From: Actinomadura syzygii
GTDB taxonomy: Bacteria > Actinomycetota > Actinomycetes > Streptosporangiales > Streptosporangiaceae
DNA: 64,000 nt
NCBI RefSeq assembly: GCF_008085905.1
Contig: NZ_VSFF01000011.1
Coordinates: 452,659-516,658, forward strand
Reading direction: 5' to 3'
A program made the position numbers and the translations under genes. Shown piece by piece: positions 18,901 to 26,849 of the stretch; position 1 is the first letter of the stretch; each line of letters starts with the position of its first letter. The notes under the pieces are model-generated. The model was not told where the DNA came from. It saw only the letters and a program-made list of their open reading frames with translations, and did no database searches.

Positions 18901-19264
18901 CGAGGAGACCGTCGTCATCGTCGCGGGCTACACCGGCCGCATGCGGCGCTTCCTGGAGTCCAACCCGGGGCTCGGGTCCCGCTTCACCCACCGCATCGAG
19001 TTCCCGGACTACAGCCCGGAGGAGATGGTCACCATCACCCAGCAGCACGCGGGCGCGGCCGGCTACGAACTCGCGCCGGAGACCGTGCGCGGGCTGCTGG
19101 GGCACTACGTGCGGCTGCCGGTGGACGAGCCGCACGGCAACGGCCGCTACTGCCGCCAGGTGATGGACGGAATGGTCGCCCGGCACGCCACCCGTGTGAG
19201 CCGGCTGGCCGATCCGACGCCCGACGACCTCCGCGTCATCCTCCCGGGAGATCTGCCCGGCTGA
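15917..19264 (+). CDS. Parallel beta-helix domain fused to two EccA/CbxX-type AAA+ ATPase domains
   Basis: 1,115 residues. About 1-520 is a right-handed parallel beta-helix built of some twenty short rungs (repeated pattern V-x-D-C-x-V-x-G-(T/A)-G-x-x-G-V). After a Gly/Ala/Pro linker come two CbxX/CfxQ-type AAA+ domains like the ATPase half of EccA. Walker A is at 617-624 and 901-908 (GPPGTGKT), and Walker B at 676-681 and 960-965 (VLFIDEAY). EccA-type ATPases are cytosolic partners of ESX secretion thought to release substrates from chaperones; the beta-helix may be a substrate- or partner-binding platform. ATG 15917 is preferred over the adjacent TTG at 15914; GGGGGTGGG precedes it. Confidence 0.88.
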   Translation: MSVLVVASGHPHCYATVAEAVAMAPAGGVVRVSPGRYEETVVVDRNVTIVADGGRGAVELAGPADGSAVVVAAEQVVLEGLVLRGAAEHPALDVPLGAGTVRDCEVIGAAWSAVLVRARGELRMADCRVTNPEGAGVVAVDSGTGTVERTVIEAVGSSAVVVADRADLRVRLSRLRAAGGNAVCATGSARGVVEECELSEADRPAVALEQHSSTSIVRCTIRDTSGIGVYVASDGAPLIEDCTVLGTGSHGVALGAGAAPTLRGCRISGAAGHGVQVTDRAKGTFEDLDITGAQGAAIWVDGGSQPSFSDVRVRDCADVAVAVLDDSGGEFLKLDIDACHSYGVGVKNGASPTLRRSTVRGCAGHGIVVVDGGRGRIEDCEIGGNGGTGLVVGADARFEAGGTSFTRGDGPAVEVTAGGAVALRECDLSARTGVVVGDDGEAALTRCRVHDCEGPGLRFGARARGTVSDSEVFGNGADGVVVEAAESVSVTRCLVRDNAGSGLRQTSPDARLTVEDLTSRGNGRPDAYGTAAAGGTGPGGPGTAGADPEAAGARPSGDPGGGAETLAALQAELAGLIGLDGVKKEVATLISLINLARRREEMGLPVPPMSRHLVFTGGPGTGKTTVARLYGRILAALGLLRSGHVVEVARADLVAQIVGGTAIKTTEVVRSALGGVLFIDEAYALSAGGEGGTGPDFGREAVDALVKLMEDHRADLVVIVAGYSHEMRGFLDSNPGLASRFSRTIEFADYSGAELVTIVEAMCERHRFELDESARRALLERFDRMRRDASFGNARAARKTFEGMVDRQARRLAESTELTPGDLTRLLPEDVGEAPGSGVAAGARAQGEDLETLLETLAGMVGLAQVKQEVTGLVDLLRTARRRREAGLPAPSLSRHLVFSGPPGTGKTTVARLYGRLLAAMGVLAAGHVTEVARADLVGQYRGQTAIKTKEVFDRARGGVLFIDEAYTLTPKGADEADFGREAVDTLVKLMEDHREETVVIVAGYTGRMRRFLESNPGLGSRFTHRIEFPDYSPEEMVTITQQHAGAAGYELAPETVRGLLGHYVRLPVDEPHGNGRYCRQVMDGMVARHATRVSRLADPTPDDLRVILPGDLPG

Positions 19265-19378
19265 TTCGCGCGCCGGCACCGAGAACGGCGGAACGGCGGC
19301 AGGCCGATCCGCCGTGAACCCAAGTACGAGCAGTAGTGACGACCACGCCATTTCATGGCGGCAAGGGGATGCTGGGAA

Positions 19379-20884
19379 ATGTTGAAAAGGTTGGCGATGA
19401 AGTCCGTATTACTCGTCCTCGGTTTCGCCGGGGGGCTCGCTCTCGCCCCCTTGCAGGCCGCCGGGCCGGTTCCCGTCCACGCGGTCCTGGCGGCGGCCGC
19501 GGACGTGAAGTACTACGTGGTGGCCCGGCCGCGGGACGGGAGACCGGAGTTCCTGTACGACATCGCTCGGCGGACGCTGCGCGACGGTGCCCGCGCCGAG
19601 GAGATCTTCGAGCTGAACAAGGGCCGGCCGCAGCCGGGCGGCGGACGCCTGACCAGCCCGGAGACCATCGAGCCCGGCTGGGTTCTGGTCCTGCCCGCCG
19701 ACGCGGCCGGGCCGGGCGTGCGCACGGGCGAACCGTCCGCGTCCGGCGTGCCCGCCGCGCCGCCCGGGGCCGAGGCCGCTCGGGCCGACGGTCCGCTCTG
19801 CTCGCTGCCGGTCGTCCCGGCGCTGGCGGCGGGCGCCGGGACGTTCATCGGGGTCGTCCTCCTGATGGGCGGGATCACCTCGGTGCGCGCCAAGCGGCGG
19901 ATCACCGGCGGCGCACGGCGGCGTCGCGCCGAAGAGCACGAGACCGCCGCCGCCCGCGAGGCCGTCGACACCGGCTTCTGGGGCCGGGACGACGAGGCGG
20001 ACGACTCCGGACGCCGCCTGTTCCGCCGGCGCCGGACCGAGCCCCCGGACGACGCCTGGCCCCAGCAGAACGACGCATGGCCCCAGGAGAATGACGCCTG
20101 GCACCGGGAGAACGACGCCTGGCACCGGGCGAACGCGTCGGGATTCTGGCCGCCGGAGGGGGAGAACATCCGGCGCCCGGAGTCGCCGGAGCTCTGGGCC
20201 CTGCCCCGTGCCGCCGCCCGGCCGCGCCCGGGCCGCGACGGACACGACGGCCCGCCGCCGCGCTCAGACCCCTTCGGCCGGCCCGACCCGGCCCCGCCCG
20301 CCGCGCCGCCGGCGGCGGAGTTGACGATGCCCGACCTTCCCCCGCTGGTCGAGTACGAGGTGGGCTTCGGCGACGACCTGGTGGCGCTCGCCGTCAGCGG
20401 ACACGCCAAGGCGACGTTCTGGCGGCCGCTGCCGCACGACGTGCCGGACGGTCTGGCCGTGGTCTGCCTCGGGGCCGCGTCCAGGGGCTGCCTGTTCCTC
20501 GACCTCGGCGCCGTCTCGGGCACCGTCGGGATCAAGGGGCCCGCCGACGCCGTGGCCCGCCTCGCCGAGGCGCTGGTCCACCAGTTGTCCACCGATGCCG
20601 GGCATGCCTCCGTCGCGCTGGTCGGCGAGGTCCTGGCGGAGATGCCGGACGGCCCGAGGGTGAGCCGGGTCCGGGCGCTGAGCGCCCTCGCCCCCGGCGG
20701 CGGGCGCGGCCCGGTCGTCGCCGTGATGTCGGCGGAGAGCGCCGCCGAGCCCGACCCGCCCGGCGGGCCGTGGATCGTCCGGTTGCGGCTCGGCGGAGCG
20801 GGGGCGTCCTGCCTGATGACCGTGACCCCGAACCGCGTCCCGCGCGCGCGGTCGGCCCCGGACCCGCAGGAGACGCGGGCATGA
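19379..20884 (+). CDS. LysM-like membrane protein of the type VII locus
   Basis: 501 residues. An N-terminal signal/anchor (about 5-35) leads to a LysM-like extracytoplasmic segment (KYYVVARPR...LYDIARRTL...AEEIFELNKGRPQ...PGWVLVLPAD, about 45-115), then a second transmembrane helix (about 150-172, VPALAAGAGTFIGVVLLMGG) and a cytosolic part. A DAW-centred repeat with a seven-residue period (NDAWPQ, NDAWHR) occurs four times near 225-255. The C-terminal 170 residues form an unrecognised alpha/beta domain beginning YEVGFGDDLVALAV. LysM domains bind peptidoglycan, so this may link the secretion complex to the wall (inference). ATG 19379 has AAGGGGAT upstream. The stop overlaps the next ATG (ATGA). 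Confidence 0.7.
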   Translation: MLKRLAMKSVLLVLGFAGGLALAPLQAAGPVPVHAVLAAAADVKYYVVARPRDGRPEFLYDIARRTLRDGARAEEIFELNKGRPQPGGGRLTSPETIEPGWVLVLPADAAGPGVRTGEPSASGVPAAPPGAEAARADGPLCSLPVVPALAAGAGTFIGVVLLMGGITSVRAKRRITGGARRRRAEEHETAAAREAVDTGFWGRDDEADDSGRRLFRRRRTEPPDDAWPQQNDAWPQENDAWHRENDAWHRANASGFWPPEGENIRRPESPELWALPRAAARPRPGRDGHDGPPPRSDPFGRPDPAPPAAPPAAELTMPDLPPLVEYEVGFGDDLVALAVSGHAKATFWRPLPHDVPDGLAVVCLGAASRGCLFLDLGAVSGTVGIKGPADAVARLAEALVHQLSTDAGHASVALVGEVLAEMPDGPRVSRVRALSALAPGGGRGPVVAVMSAESAAEPDPPGGPWIVRLRLGGAGASCLMTVTPNRVPRARSAPDPQETRA

Positions 20885-21999
20885 GCGGCGGAACCGGGCT
20901 TCCGAAGGGGGAGAGCGGAGCGGACGAGGCGCGGTCGGAGGCATGCCACGAGATGCTGCTGCGGCTGGCCGCCAGGGCCCCGGTCCCGTTGGTCGCGCGG
21001 GCCCGGAGCCTGGCGGCCCGGGGGCGCCCGGGGGAGATGGCGCGGGCCGTCACGCTCGCGGCCCTGCAGCAGCGGATCCCGCTGACGTTCGAGGACGTCG
21101 AGGTGCTGGCCGAGCTGCTGGAGGAGGCCGGGGCGGACCCGGCGATCCTGGCGCAGGCCGAGCAGGGCGGCGACCGGGCCGCCCTGCCCTATCTCTTCGA
21201 CGCGAGGGCCGGAGGGCCACCGGACGGGGACGGGGGGCGGGATCCGGACCCGGCGGCCGTGCGGTGGGCCGCCGCGGAACCGGGCGTGATCGGCCTGTGG
21301 CGGGCGTGGCGGGTCCCGGCCGACGGCGCGCCGTGGCCGCCGCCGCGCCGCGTGTACGTCGCGGAGACGACCGCCGCCGATCCGGTGGCGGCCACGGGGA
21401 GCCTGCAGGACGCGCTGGCGGCCGCGGGCGAGCGCGAGCCGTCGGCCGAGGTGTACCGGACCGGCCGCGAGTTGCCCCTCTACCAGCGGCTGGCCCGCGG
21501 CCACGGCGAGCTGATCTGGGCGGCCGACGACGCTCCGGTCCAGGTCGCGGGCACCTTCGGCGAGATCGATCCGGAGACCGGCCCCCGCTACCGGGACGGC
21601 CACGCCCGGATCCACGACGCGGTGGAGCGCGACCGGCTGCTGGCCTATCTGCGTTCCGCGGCACCACTGATGATCACCAAGGCGCGGCTGGACGACGTCG
21701 TGGACACCGCCCGGAGAGCCGTGGTGCCGATGAGCTTCCGCACCGACGGCCACTGGATCTGGACCGACGCCGTCGCCTATTACCTGGCGGAGCACAGGCT
21801 GTCACCCGACCCCGGGCTGCTCGCCCACATTCGCAACCGGAACTACGCGCCGCCGGTGCCCGACGGCGTCCGCATGCACCGGGCCCTCCAAGAGCTCCTG
21901 GAACCGGTAGGGACGCCGGGTCCGTCCCGGAGCGCTCGGGAGCCCGCCGCCCACGAGCCCACTGGGTCCGCCCGTCCGGAAACGCGGCGGAACCCGTGA
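20881..21999 (+). CDS. Conserved hypothetical protein of the type VII locus
   Basis: 372 residues, no signal peptide or membrane helix. The N-terminal 100 residues are helical (LLRLAARAPVPLVARARSL, then EDVEVLAELLEEAG). The C-terminal half ends in a compact domain with VPMSFRTDGHWIWTDAVAYY followed by LAEHRLSPDPGLLAHIRNRNY. That TDG-x-WIW-x-DAVxYYL pattern is one I associate with actinobacterial hypothetical proteins near toxins or secretion genes, but no function is established. It is translationally coupled to the LysM-like gene by a four-base overlap and precedes the WXG100 genes, so a role in substrate handling is possible. Confidence 0.6.
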   Translation: MSGGTGLPKGESGADEARSEACHEMLLRLAARAPVPLVARARSLAARGRPGEMARAVTLAALQQRIPLTFEDVEVLAELLEEAGADPAILAQAEQGGDRAALPYLFDARAGGPPDGDGGRDPDPAAVRWAAAEPGVIGLWRAWRVPADGAPWPPPRRVYVAETTAADPVAATGSLQDALAAAGEREPSAEVYRTGRELPLYQRLARGHGELIWAADDAPVQVAGTFGEIDPETGPRYRDGHARIHDAVERDRLLAYLRSAAPLMITKARLDDVVDTARRAVVPMSFRTDGHWIWTDAVAYYLAEHRLSPDPGLLAHIRNRNYAPPVPDGVRMHRALQELLEPVGTPGPSRSAREPAAHEPTGSARPETRRNP

Positions 22000-22081
22000 A
22001 CCCGCCCCTGGAAGACCGCGTAGCTACGGGCGCAGACACCTTCGACCGGCCTGGAGAAGGCCAGAACAGAGGCGGTGAGAC

Positions 22082-22417
22082 ATGGCGGCAGGCGACCTGA
22101 AGATCACCGACAGCGCCGCGATGGGAGATGCGGCGAACAAGATCGACCAGCACATCGACGTGCTGGCGGCGATCCGCAAGGACATGCTCCGCACGCTTGA
22201 GGACCTCGGGGCCAGCTTCGAGTCCGGGGCGGCCAACAAGCACCTGGGCGCGATGTTCGCCTGGGACGCCAAGTACCACCGGATCATCGAGGCGCTGATC
22301 GCCGTGAAGATCACGATGGGCGGCAACAAGGACGCCAACGACCAGCGGGAGCTGGACAACAGCACCCATGCCGACGCCGCGGCCGCCGAGGTCGAGGCGC
22401 TCCGCCTGCCGGTCTGA
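22082..22417 (+). CDS. WXG100-like small secreted protein
   Basis: 111 residues, all helical. Two helices (about 12-48 and 58-85) are joined by a turn where ESX proteins carry W-x-G; here it reads F-E-S-G (about 57-60), a degenerate form. The C-terminal tail is acidic and Ala-rich. WXG100 proteins are secreted as helical-hairpin dimers by the EccC motor. It is 57 bases upstream of a canonical WXG protein, so the two are likely partners in an EsxA/EsxB-type heterodimer. Confidence 0.75.
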   Translation: MAAGDLKITDSAAMGDAANKIDQHIDVLAAIRKDMLRTLEDLGASFESGAANKHLGAMFAWDAKYHRIIEALIAVKITMGGNKDANDQRELDNSTHADAAAAEVEALRLPV

Positions 22418-22474
22418 CCGGCGGGCCCCCAGTCGACGAACGGCCGGTGAGCCCGGCCGGGAAGGAGAACGATC

Positions 22475-22792
22475 ATGCCACCCGCTGACGGACGGATGCG
22501 GATGCAGCGCGTGATGATGGACGACATCACCACGAGGATGGACAACGCCGCCACCCAGATCCAGCAGACGCTCACCAACATGGACCGGGATATCAAGCTG
22601 CTCCTGGGCGACGAGAACTGGCAGGGCACGGAGCGGCAGGAGTACGACACCCAGCAGCTCATCTGGAACCAGTCCGCCGCGCAGATGCACGGCGCCGCCG
22701 TCACCGGCGGCGCCACCCTGCAGAGGATGGTGGAGAACGTGGACGTGACCGAGGCCGTCAACAGGAAGGCCTGGCAGAACGTCTACGGCTGA
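22475..22792 (+). CDS. WXG100 family protein (EsxA/EsxB-like)
   Basis: 105 residues forming a helix-turn-helix hairpin with a true W-x-G motif in ENWQGTERQEYD (about residue 49). The second helix continues with aromatic and Gln-rich positions and the protein ends AWQNVYG. The gene has AAGGAG seven bases before the ATG. It is the best candidate for the core secreted ESX substrate of this locus, paired with the 22082-22417 product. Confidence 0.9.
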   Translation: MPPADGRMRMQRVMMDDITTRMDNAATQIQQTLTNMDRDIKLLLGDENWQGTERQEYDTQQLIWNQSAAQMHGAAVTGGATLQRMVENVDVTEAVNRKAWQNVYG

Positions 22793-22923
22793 CCGGCGGC
22801 CCGGGGCCGAGCGCGAGCCGCACCAGGCCGGGCAGGCCGGCGCGGCTCGCCGACAGGGGCCGGCGCGGGTGGCGAACGGCGCCCGCGCCGGCCTTTCGCC
22901 GCACGTCCCGCGAAGGGGGAGTC

Positions 22924-23295
22924 ATGGCAGCGAAGGACAAGGAGATCCAGGTCACGCCGCAGGCGCTGCGCAATTTCGCGAAGATGCTGCGCGACCAGAT
23001 CCCGTCGATCGAGGACGCCCAGAACAGGATCAACCAGGTCGACGTCACGGCCGGGAACTTCAAGGACGCCAACCTGCTGCGCGACCTGATCGGCTGGGGG
23101 CAGCAGGGACGGGCCGACCAGTACTCCGCGCACCTGGCGAGCCTGAAACTGGCCGTCGAGCGGTTCGCGACCGAACTGGACGACATGGCCAAGAAATACG
23201 ACACCACCGAGGCGCTCAACACCGACCTCGCCGCAAAGGTCGGGGAACTCATCGGGAAGATCGAGCCCCTGCTGCCCGCCGGTCCGGCCGGCTGA
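22924..23295 (+). CDS. Small helical type VII secretion-associated protein
   Basis: 123 residues, helical throughout, starting VTPQALRNFAKMLRDQIPSI. A GWGQQGR turn near residue 60 takes the place of the W-x-G loop and a long second helix (about 65-115) follows. Size and layout fit an ESX-secreted or ESX-associated small protein. GAAGGGGGAG precedes the ATG. It sits between the WXG100 pair and the first long PPE-like protein. Confidence 0.65.
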   Translation: MAAKDKEIQVTPQALRNFAKMLRDQIPSIEDAQNRINQVDVTAGNFKDANLLRDLIGWGQQGRADQYSAHLASLKLAVERFATELDDMAKKYDTTEALNTDLAAKVGELIGKIEPLLPAGPAG

Positions 23296-23345
23296 GGCCG
23301 CGCGCACCGTTCTCCCGCCCGCCCCCTGATTCCGAGAGGGTTGCC

Positions 23346-24845
23346 ATGCCTGATGACAAGGACATTTCGCCGGACGACGACAAGTACGACGGCTGGGACT
23401 GGCGCAAGATCAAAATGGCGATCACCGGCTCGGTGAACACCGATTTCCAGACCGCGCAGAACTCGCTCGGCGGCACGTCCAATCCGTCGACGCTCGTCAC
23501 CGCGGGAGGCCATTTCGACGCGGCCTACACCGCGCTGGACTCCACCTGGCAGAACATGAAGGCCGGGACCGACTCGCTGGTCGGCTTCGACGACCCGCTG
23601 TGGAAGGGCGAGGCCGCCACGGCGTTCAAGGGCCTGGCGCTGAAGACCATGGCCTCGGTGAAGGCGCACGCGGATCCGCTGACCGGGCCTCCGTCCTACA
23701 AGACGACGCTGGACGACGCGGCCGGCTATCTCACCTGGGCGATCAATACGGTCAACGGACAGGACGCCGAGATGGCGAGGCGCGTCATCGAACGCTGGAC
23801 GGACGAGCACACGTACACGATCGGCCAGTCGAACGTCACCGACCTGAGCGGGCCGAAACCGTGGCACGACCAGAACGGGACGACGATCGTCCACATCTCC
23901 CATTATCCGGAGATGGACAACGAGCTGTCCGTGCAGATGCGGAAAACGATAAACGAGCTCGCGCAGAACTACCGAAAGTCGCGCAACGGAATGCCGGCGC
24001 CCGCGGCGCCGCTCCCGCCCGGACCGGGGCCCGGCGGCGGGCTCCCGGACCCCGACAAGGACAAGGACGCCGACAAATACAAGGACGACCTCGACAAGTT
24101 CAAGAACAAGGCCAAGAAGGACCTGGACGACCTGAAGAACGAGCAGAAGGACGCGGCCGACGAGTTCGACAAGGCGCAGCAGGAGGCGAAGGAGAAGGCG
24201 GCGCTGGACGCCGAGAAGGCCGCCGAGCAGGCCAAGAAGAACCTGCCTGGCCAGGCGTTGCTCGGCGCCCCGGGAAACCCGGGAGCCGATCAGTCGGCGG
24301 CTCGGGAGGCGGCCCGGAGGCAGGCCGCGGAGGCGGCCAGGCGCGCCGCCGACGAGGCCGAGCGGAACCTGCCGGGCGTCGGAGCGATCCCGAACCCGGT
24401 GGGCCCGAACCTGGTAGGCCCGGGACCGTTCGGGCCCGTCGGCCGGGTGCCGGGCGGCCCGAGGACCGGGAACCTGAGGGGGCCCGGTGGCAGGTCGCTC
24501 ACGGTTCCGGGGATCAGGTCGCCCAGACTGTCCGATGCTCGGTTGCTGAACAACCTGAAGAAGCTCGGCGTCGCCCCGCCCAACCTGAGCAGGCTCACGT
24601 CCGGTGGGCCGCCGCCGGGGTCGGCCGGTCCGCGGGGTGCCAAGCCGGGGGAGGCCGCGTTCGGGGCGAAGGGCCCCGGCGGCCGGACCCGGACGGGCGG
24701 CCCCGCGCCCATGGGCGGCGGCATGGGCGCGCCGGGCGGTGCGGGCGGCGGCGAGCAGAACCGCGAGCGCACGACCTGGCTGACCGAGGACGAGGAGATC
24801 TGGGGCGCCGAGTCCGAGGCCGGGGCCGGCGTCCTCGGCCGCTGA
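23346..24845 (+). CDS. Long WXG/PPE-like secreted protein with coiled coil and Gly/Pro-rich tail (1)
   Basis: 499 residues. About 1-215 is an all-helical PPE/WXG-type domain with the motif LWKGEAATAF (W-x-G near residue 91). A strongly charged coiled coil (about 235-310, Lys/Asp/Glu-rich) and a low-complexity Gly/Pro/Arg tail follow. The C-terminus reads TWLTEDEEIWG and ends GVLGR. The next gene has the same order of parts and a similar W-G...LGR end, so the two are paralogous substrates or partners. The true start is ATG 23346, shortly after a purine-rich GAGAGGG; the longer open frame upstream has no homology. Confidence 0.75.
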   Translation: MPDDKDISPDDDKYDGWDWRKIKMAITGSVNTDFQTAQNSLGGTSNPSTLVTAGGHFDAAYTALDSTWQNMKAGTDSLVGFDDPLWKGEAATAFKGLALKTMASVKAHADPLTGPPSYKTTLDDAAGYLTWAINTVNGQDAEMARRVIERWTDEHTYTIGQSNVTDLSGPKPWHDQNGTTIVHISHYPEMDNELSVQMRKTINELAQNYRKSRNGMPAPAAPLPPGPGPGGGLPDPDKDKDADKYKDDLDKFKNKAKKDLDDLKNEQKDAADEFDKAQQEAKEKAALDAEKAAEQAKKNLPGQALLGAPGNPGADQSAAREAARRQAAEAARRAADEAERNLPGVGAIPNPVGPNLVGPGPFGPVGRVPGGPRTGNLRGPGGRSLTVPGIRSPRLSDARLLNNLKKLGVAPPNLSRLTSGGPPPGSAGPRGAKPGEAAFGAKGPGGRTRTGGPAPMGGGMGAPGGAGGGEQNRERTTWLTEDEEIWGAESEAGAGVLGR

Positions 24846-24873
24846 CCGCGCGCCGGACCCGAGGAGGCGGACG

Positions 24874-26301
24874 ATGGCGCCACCGTTCGACGGCGGAGTC
24901 TACGCGGACTGGACCTGGCAGCAGGTGCAGGCGGCAGTCCTGGCCGGGACGCCGAAGACGTTCGAGGACGCCGGGAAGCACTTCGCCTATGCCAAGGAGA
25001 AGCTCGACGACGTCGCCGCCGCCGGAAAGAAAGGCACCGAGGACCTGACCGGGCCCGGCGGCACCTGGGCGGGACCGGCCTCAGCCGCGTTCACCGGACT
25101 GATGAACGAGGTGCTCACCATCGTCGTGGGGCATGCCGACGTGCTCGGCGGGCCGCCGTCCTACCAGAGCGTGCTCGACACCGCCGGTGATGACCTGACC
25201 GACGCGCGGACGGCCGTGAAGGAGGCGATGACCCAGGCCGCGCAGGACACCATCGACCGCTACAACGACGACGTGACGGCCTACAACACGGCGGCGACGG
25301 CGTACAACTCGGGCAACGGCCCCCCGCCCGGCGACATCGGCCCGGCTCCCTACGTCGAGAACGGCGGCGCCGGGCTCACCGTCGACGTGAGCCGGTATCC
25401 GGAGATCGAGGCGGCGCTCGACAAGGAGATGCGGAAGATCATCACCACGCTCGCCGATGCCTACGCCACGGCGGGCGGCCGCCTGACCGACCCCGGCGAC
25501 GCCCCGCCGCCGAGTCCCGCGGACCTTCCGGGCCCGGCACTGAAGACCGACGTGGACGGCGCGGACGTCGCTCCGCCGGTCGTCCCTCCGCCGGTCGTGC
25601 CCCCGCCGGTGGTCCCTCCGCCGGTGGCGCCTCCGCCGGTCGTCCCGGGGACCGCGGCCCCGCCCGCGGTCACCGCCCCGCGGGCGCCCGGGGTGGGCGG
25701 CCTGAGCCTGGTCACCGAACCCGGGGCGCTCGACGCCGTCCCGCGGGACGCGGCCGACGCCCCGAAGCTGGTGCCGCTCGATCCCGCCGTGGCCGCTCCG
25801 CCGCCGATAACCGCCGGTCTCCAGATCCGTCCGGGGGCCGGGTTCGACGGCGTGCTCGGCGACCGGCCCTACACCGGCCCGAGGGCCGGTGCACGGCCCG
25901 GCGGCGTCGCCGCGCCGCCGGGCAGCGCTCCGTCCGGAACGCTCGGCGCGCCGCCCCCTGTCGGTTCGGCCGACCTCGTGCCTCCCGCCGGACTGCTCAC
26001 CACGGGTCCCTTCCCCCCGGTGGGCGGAACGGCGAACCGGCCGCCGCAGCCCGCCCTGCCCTCAGCGCCGGGTGCGCCGCGGGCTCCGGTGCCGCCGCCG
26101 ATGCCGCTGGGGGGTGGCTACGGCCTGATGTCGGCCGGTCCCGACGGCACGGGCCGCCGCACGACCGAGGGCGGGCCGATGCCCTTGTCCGGCGAACCGT
26201 ACGGCGGTGCCGACGACGAACGGGAACGCAGGAACGAGTACGTCGACCGCGACGACGATGCCTGGGGCTCCGCGCCGGGCGCACCGACCCTGGGACGTTG
26301 A
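24874..26301 (+). CDS. Long WXG/PPE-like secreted protein with proline repeat (2)
   Basis: 475 residues. The N-terminal helical domain (about 1-210) shows W-A-G in GGTWAGPASAAFTGLMNEV. It ends with SRYPEIEAALDKEMRKI, which matches SHYPEMDNELSVQMRKT in the preceding protein. A tandem PPPVV repeat (about 230-256) opens a Pro/Gly/Ala-rich tail. The acidic C-terminus has DDDAWG and ends PTLGR. The N-terminal domain is probably the type VII secretion module and the tail may span or bind the cell wall. GAGGAGG precedes the ATG. Confidence 0.75.
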   Translation: MAPPFDGGVYADWTWQQVQAAVLAGTPKTFEDAGKHFAYAKEKLDDVAAAGKKGTEDLTGPGGTWAGPASAAFTGLMNEVLTIVVGHADVLGGPPSYQSVLDTAGDDLTDARTAVKEAMTQAAQDTIDRYNDDVTAYNTAATAYNSGNGPPPGDIGPAPYVENGGAGLTVDVSRYPEIEAALDKEMRKIITTLADAYATAGGRLTDPGDAPPPSPADLPGPALKTDVDGADVAPPVVPPPVVPPPVVPPPVAPPPVVPGTAAPPAVTAPRAPGVGGLSLVTEPGALDAVPRDAADAPKLVPLDPAVAAPPPITAGLQIRPGAGFDGVLGDRPYTGPRAGARPGGVAAPPGSAPSGTLGAPPPVGSADLVPPAGLLTTGPFPPVGGTANRPPQPALPSAPGAPRAPVPPPMPLGGGYGLMSAGPDGTGRRTTEGGPMPLSGEPYGGADDERERRNEYVDRDDDAWGSAPGAPTLGR

Positions 26302-26317
26302 AGAGGAGAGGACCACC

Positions 26318-26812
26318 GTGTCATCGGAGAGAGACGGCGGCGCCCGGCGCCGTGCGGTGGAGCCCGGCATCGGGGACCTGCCCGACGTGATCGAGGCCCT
26401 GCCCGACATGATCGAGGAGTTCGTCGAGGACTTCGGCAGACGCCGCGGCGAGCTGCGGGAACTGCGGGAGGAGATCAAGAAGGCCCGGACGACGGTGAGC
26501 GCGGACCGACGCGTCCTCACCGTCACCGTCGGCCCGCTGGGCGAACTGGTGTCGCTGAGGTTCAACGACGAGAACTACCGCGACCTCGCGCCCACCGACC
26601 TGGCCGACCTCATCGTCCGGACCGTCGAGAGGGCGCGTGAGAAGGCCATGGGGAAGATGAGCGAGACGCTGTCCCCCGCACTGCCGCGCGGGTTGGACTG
26701 GGACGCGGTCATGAACGGCAGGCTCGACCTGGCCGACATCCTTCCGGAGAACCCTTTCGAGTCCCTCGACCTCGCCGCGTTCCTCGACCGGGACGAGCGC
26801 AACGGCCAATAG
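26318..26812 (+). CDS. YbaB/EbfC-family protein of the type VII locus
   Basis: 164 residues from GTG 26318 (GAAGAGGAGAG upstream). An N-terminal helix (DVIEALPDMIEEFVEDFGRRR...LREEIKKA) leads into YbaB/EbfC-type strands (RVLTVTVGPLGELVSLRFND) and a C-terminal helix (TDLADLIVRTVERAREKAMGK). YbaB proteins form dimers and can bind DNA. Actinobacterial type VII loci often carry one, and EspL/EspD-like chaperone roles have been proposed for relatives. It ends the long rightward run of secretion genes and is followed at once by a terminator hairpin. Confidence 0.75.
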   Translation: MSSERDGGARRRAVEPGIGDLPDVIEALPDMIEEFVEDFGRRRGELRELREEIKKARTTVSADRRVLTVTVGPLGELVSLRFNDENYRDLAPTDLADLIVRTVERAREKAMGKMSETLSPALPRGLDWDAVMNGRLDLADILPENPFESLDLAAFLDRDERNGQ

Positions 26813-26842
26813 GCCGCGGCGTCGCCGGGCCGACGCCGCGGC
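26813..26842. terminator. Perfect bidirectional hairpin between YbaB-like gene and eccE
   Basis: A 12-bp perfect stem (GCCGCGGCGTCG at 26813-26824 with its complement at 26831-26842) encloses a six-base loop. It lies in the 37-base gap between convergent stop codons. Confidence 0.8.
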
Positions 26843-26849
26843 GGGGATC

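Noticed and set aside
15755..19351. 1,198-codon leftward open frame opposite the beta-helix/AAA gene
   Set aside because: Antisense to a gene with intact Walker motifs; sequence is His/Val/Gly-rich and unlike any family.
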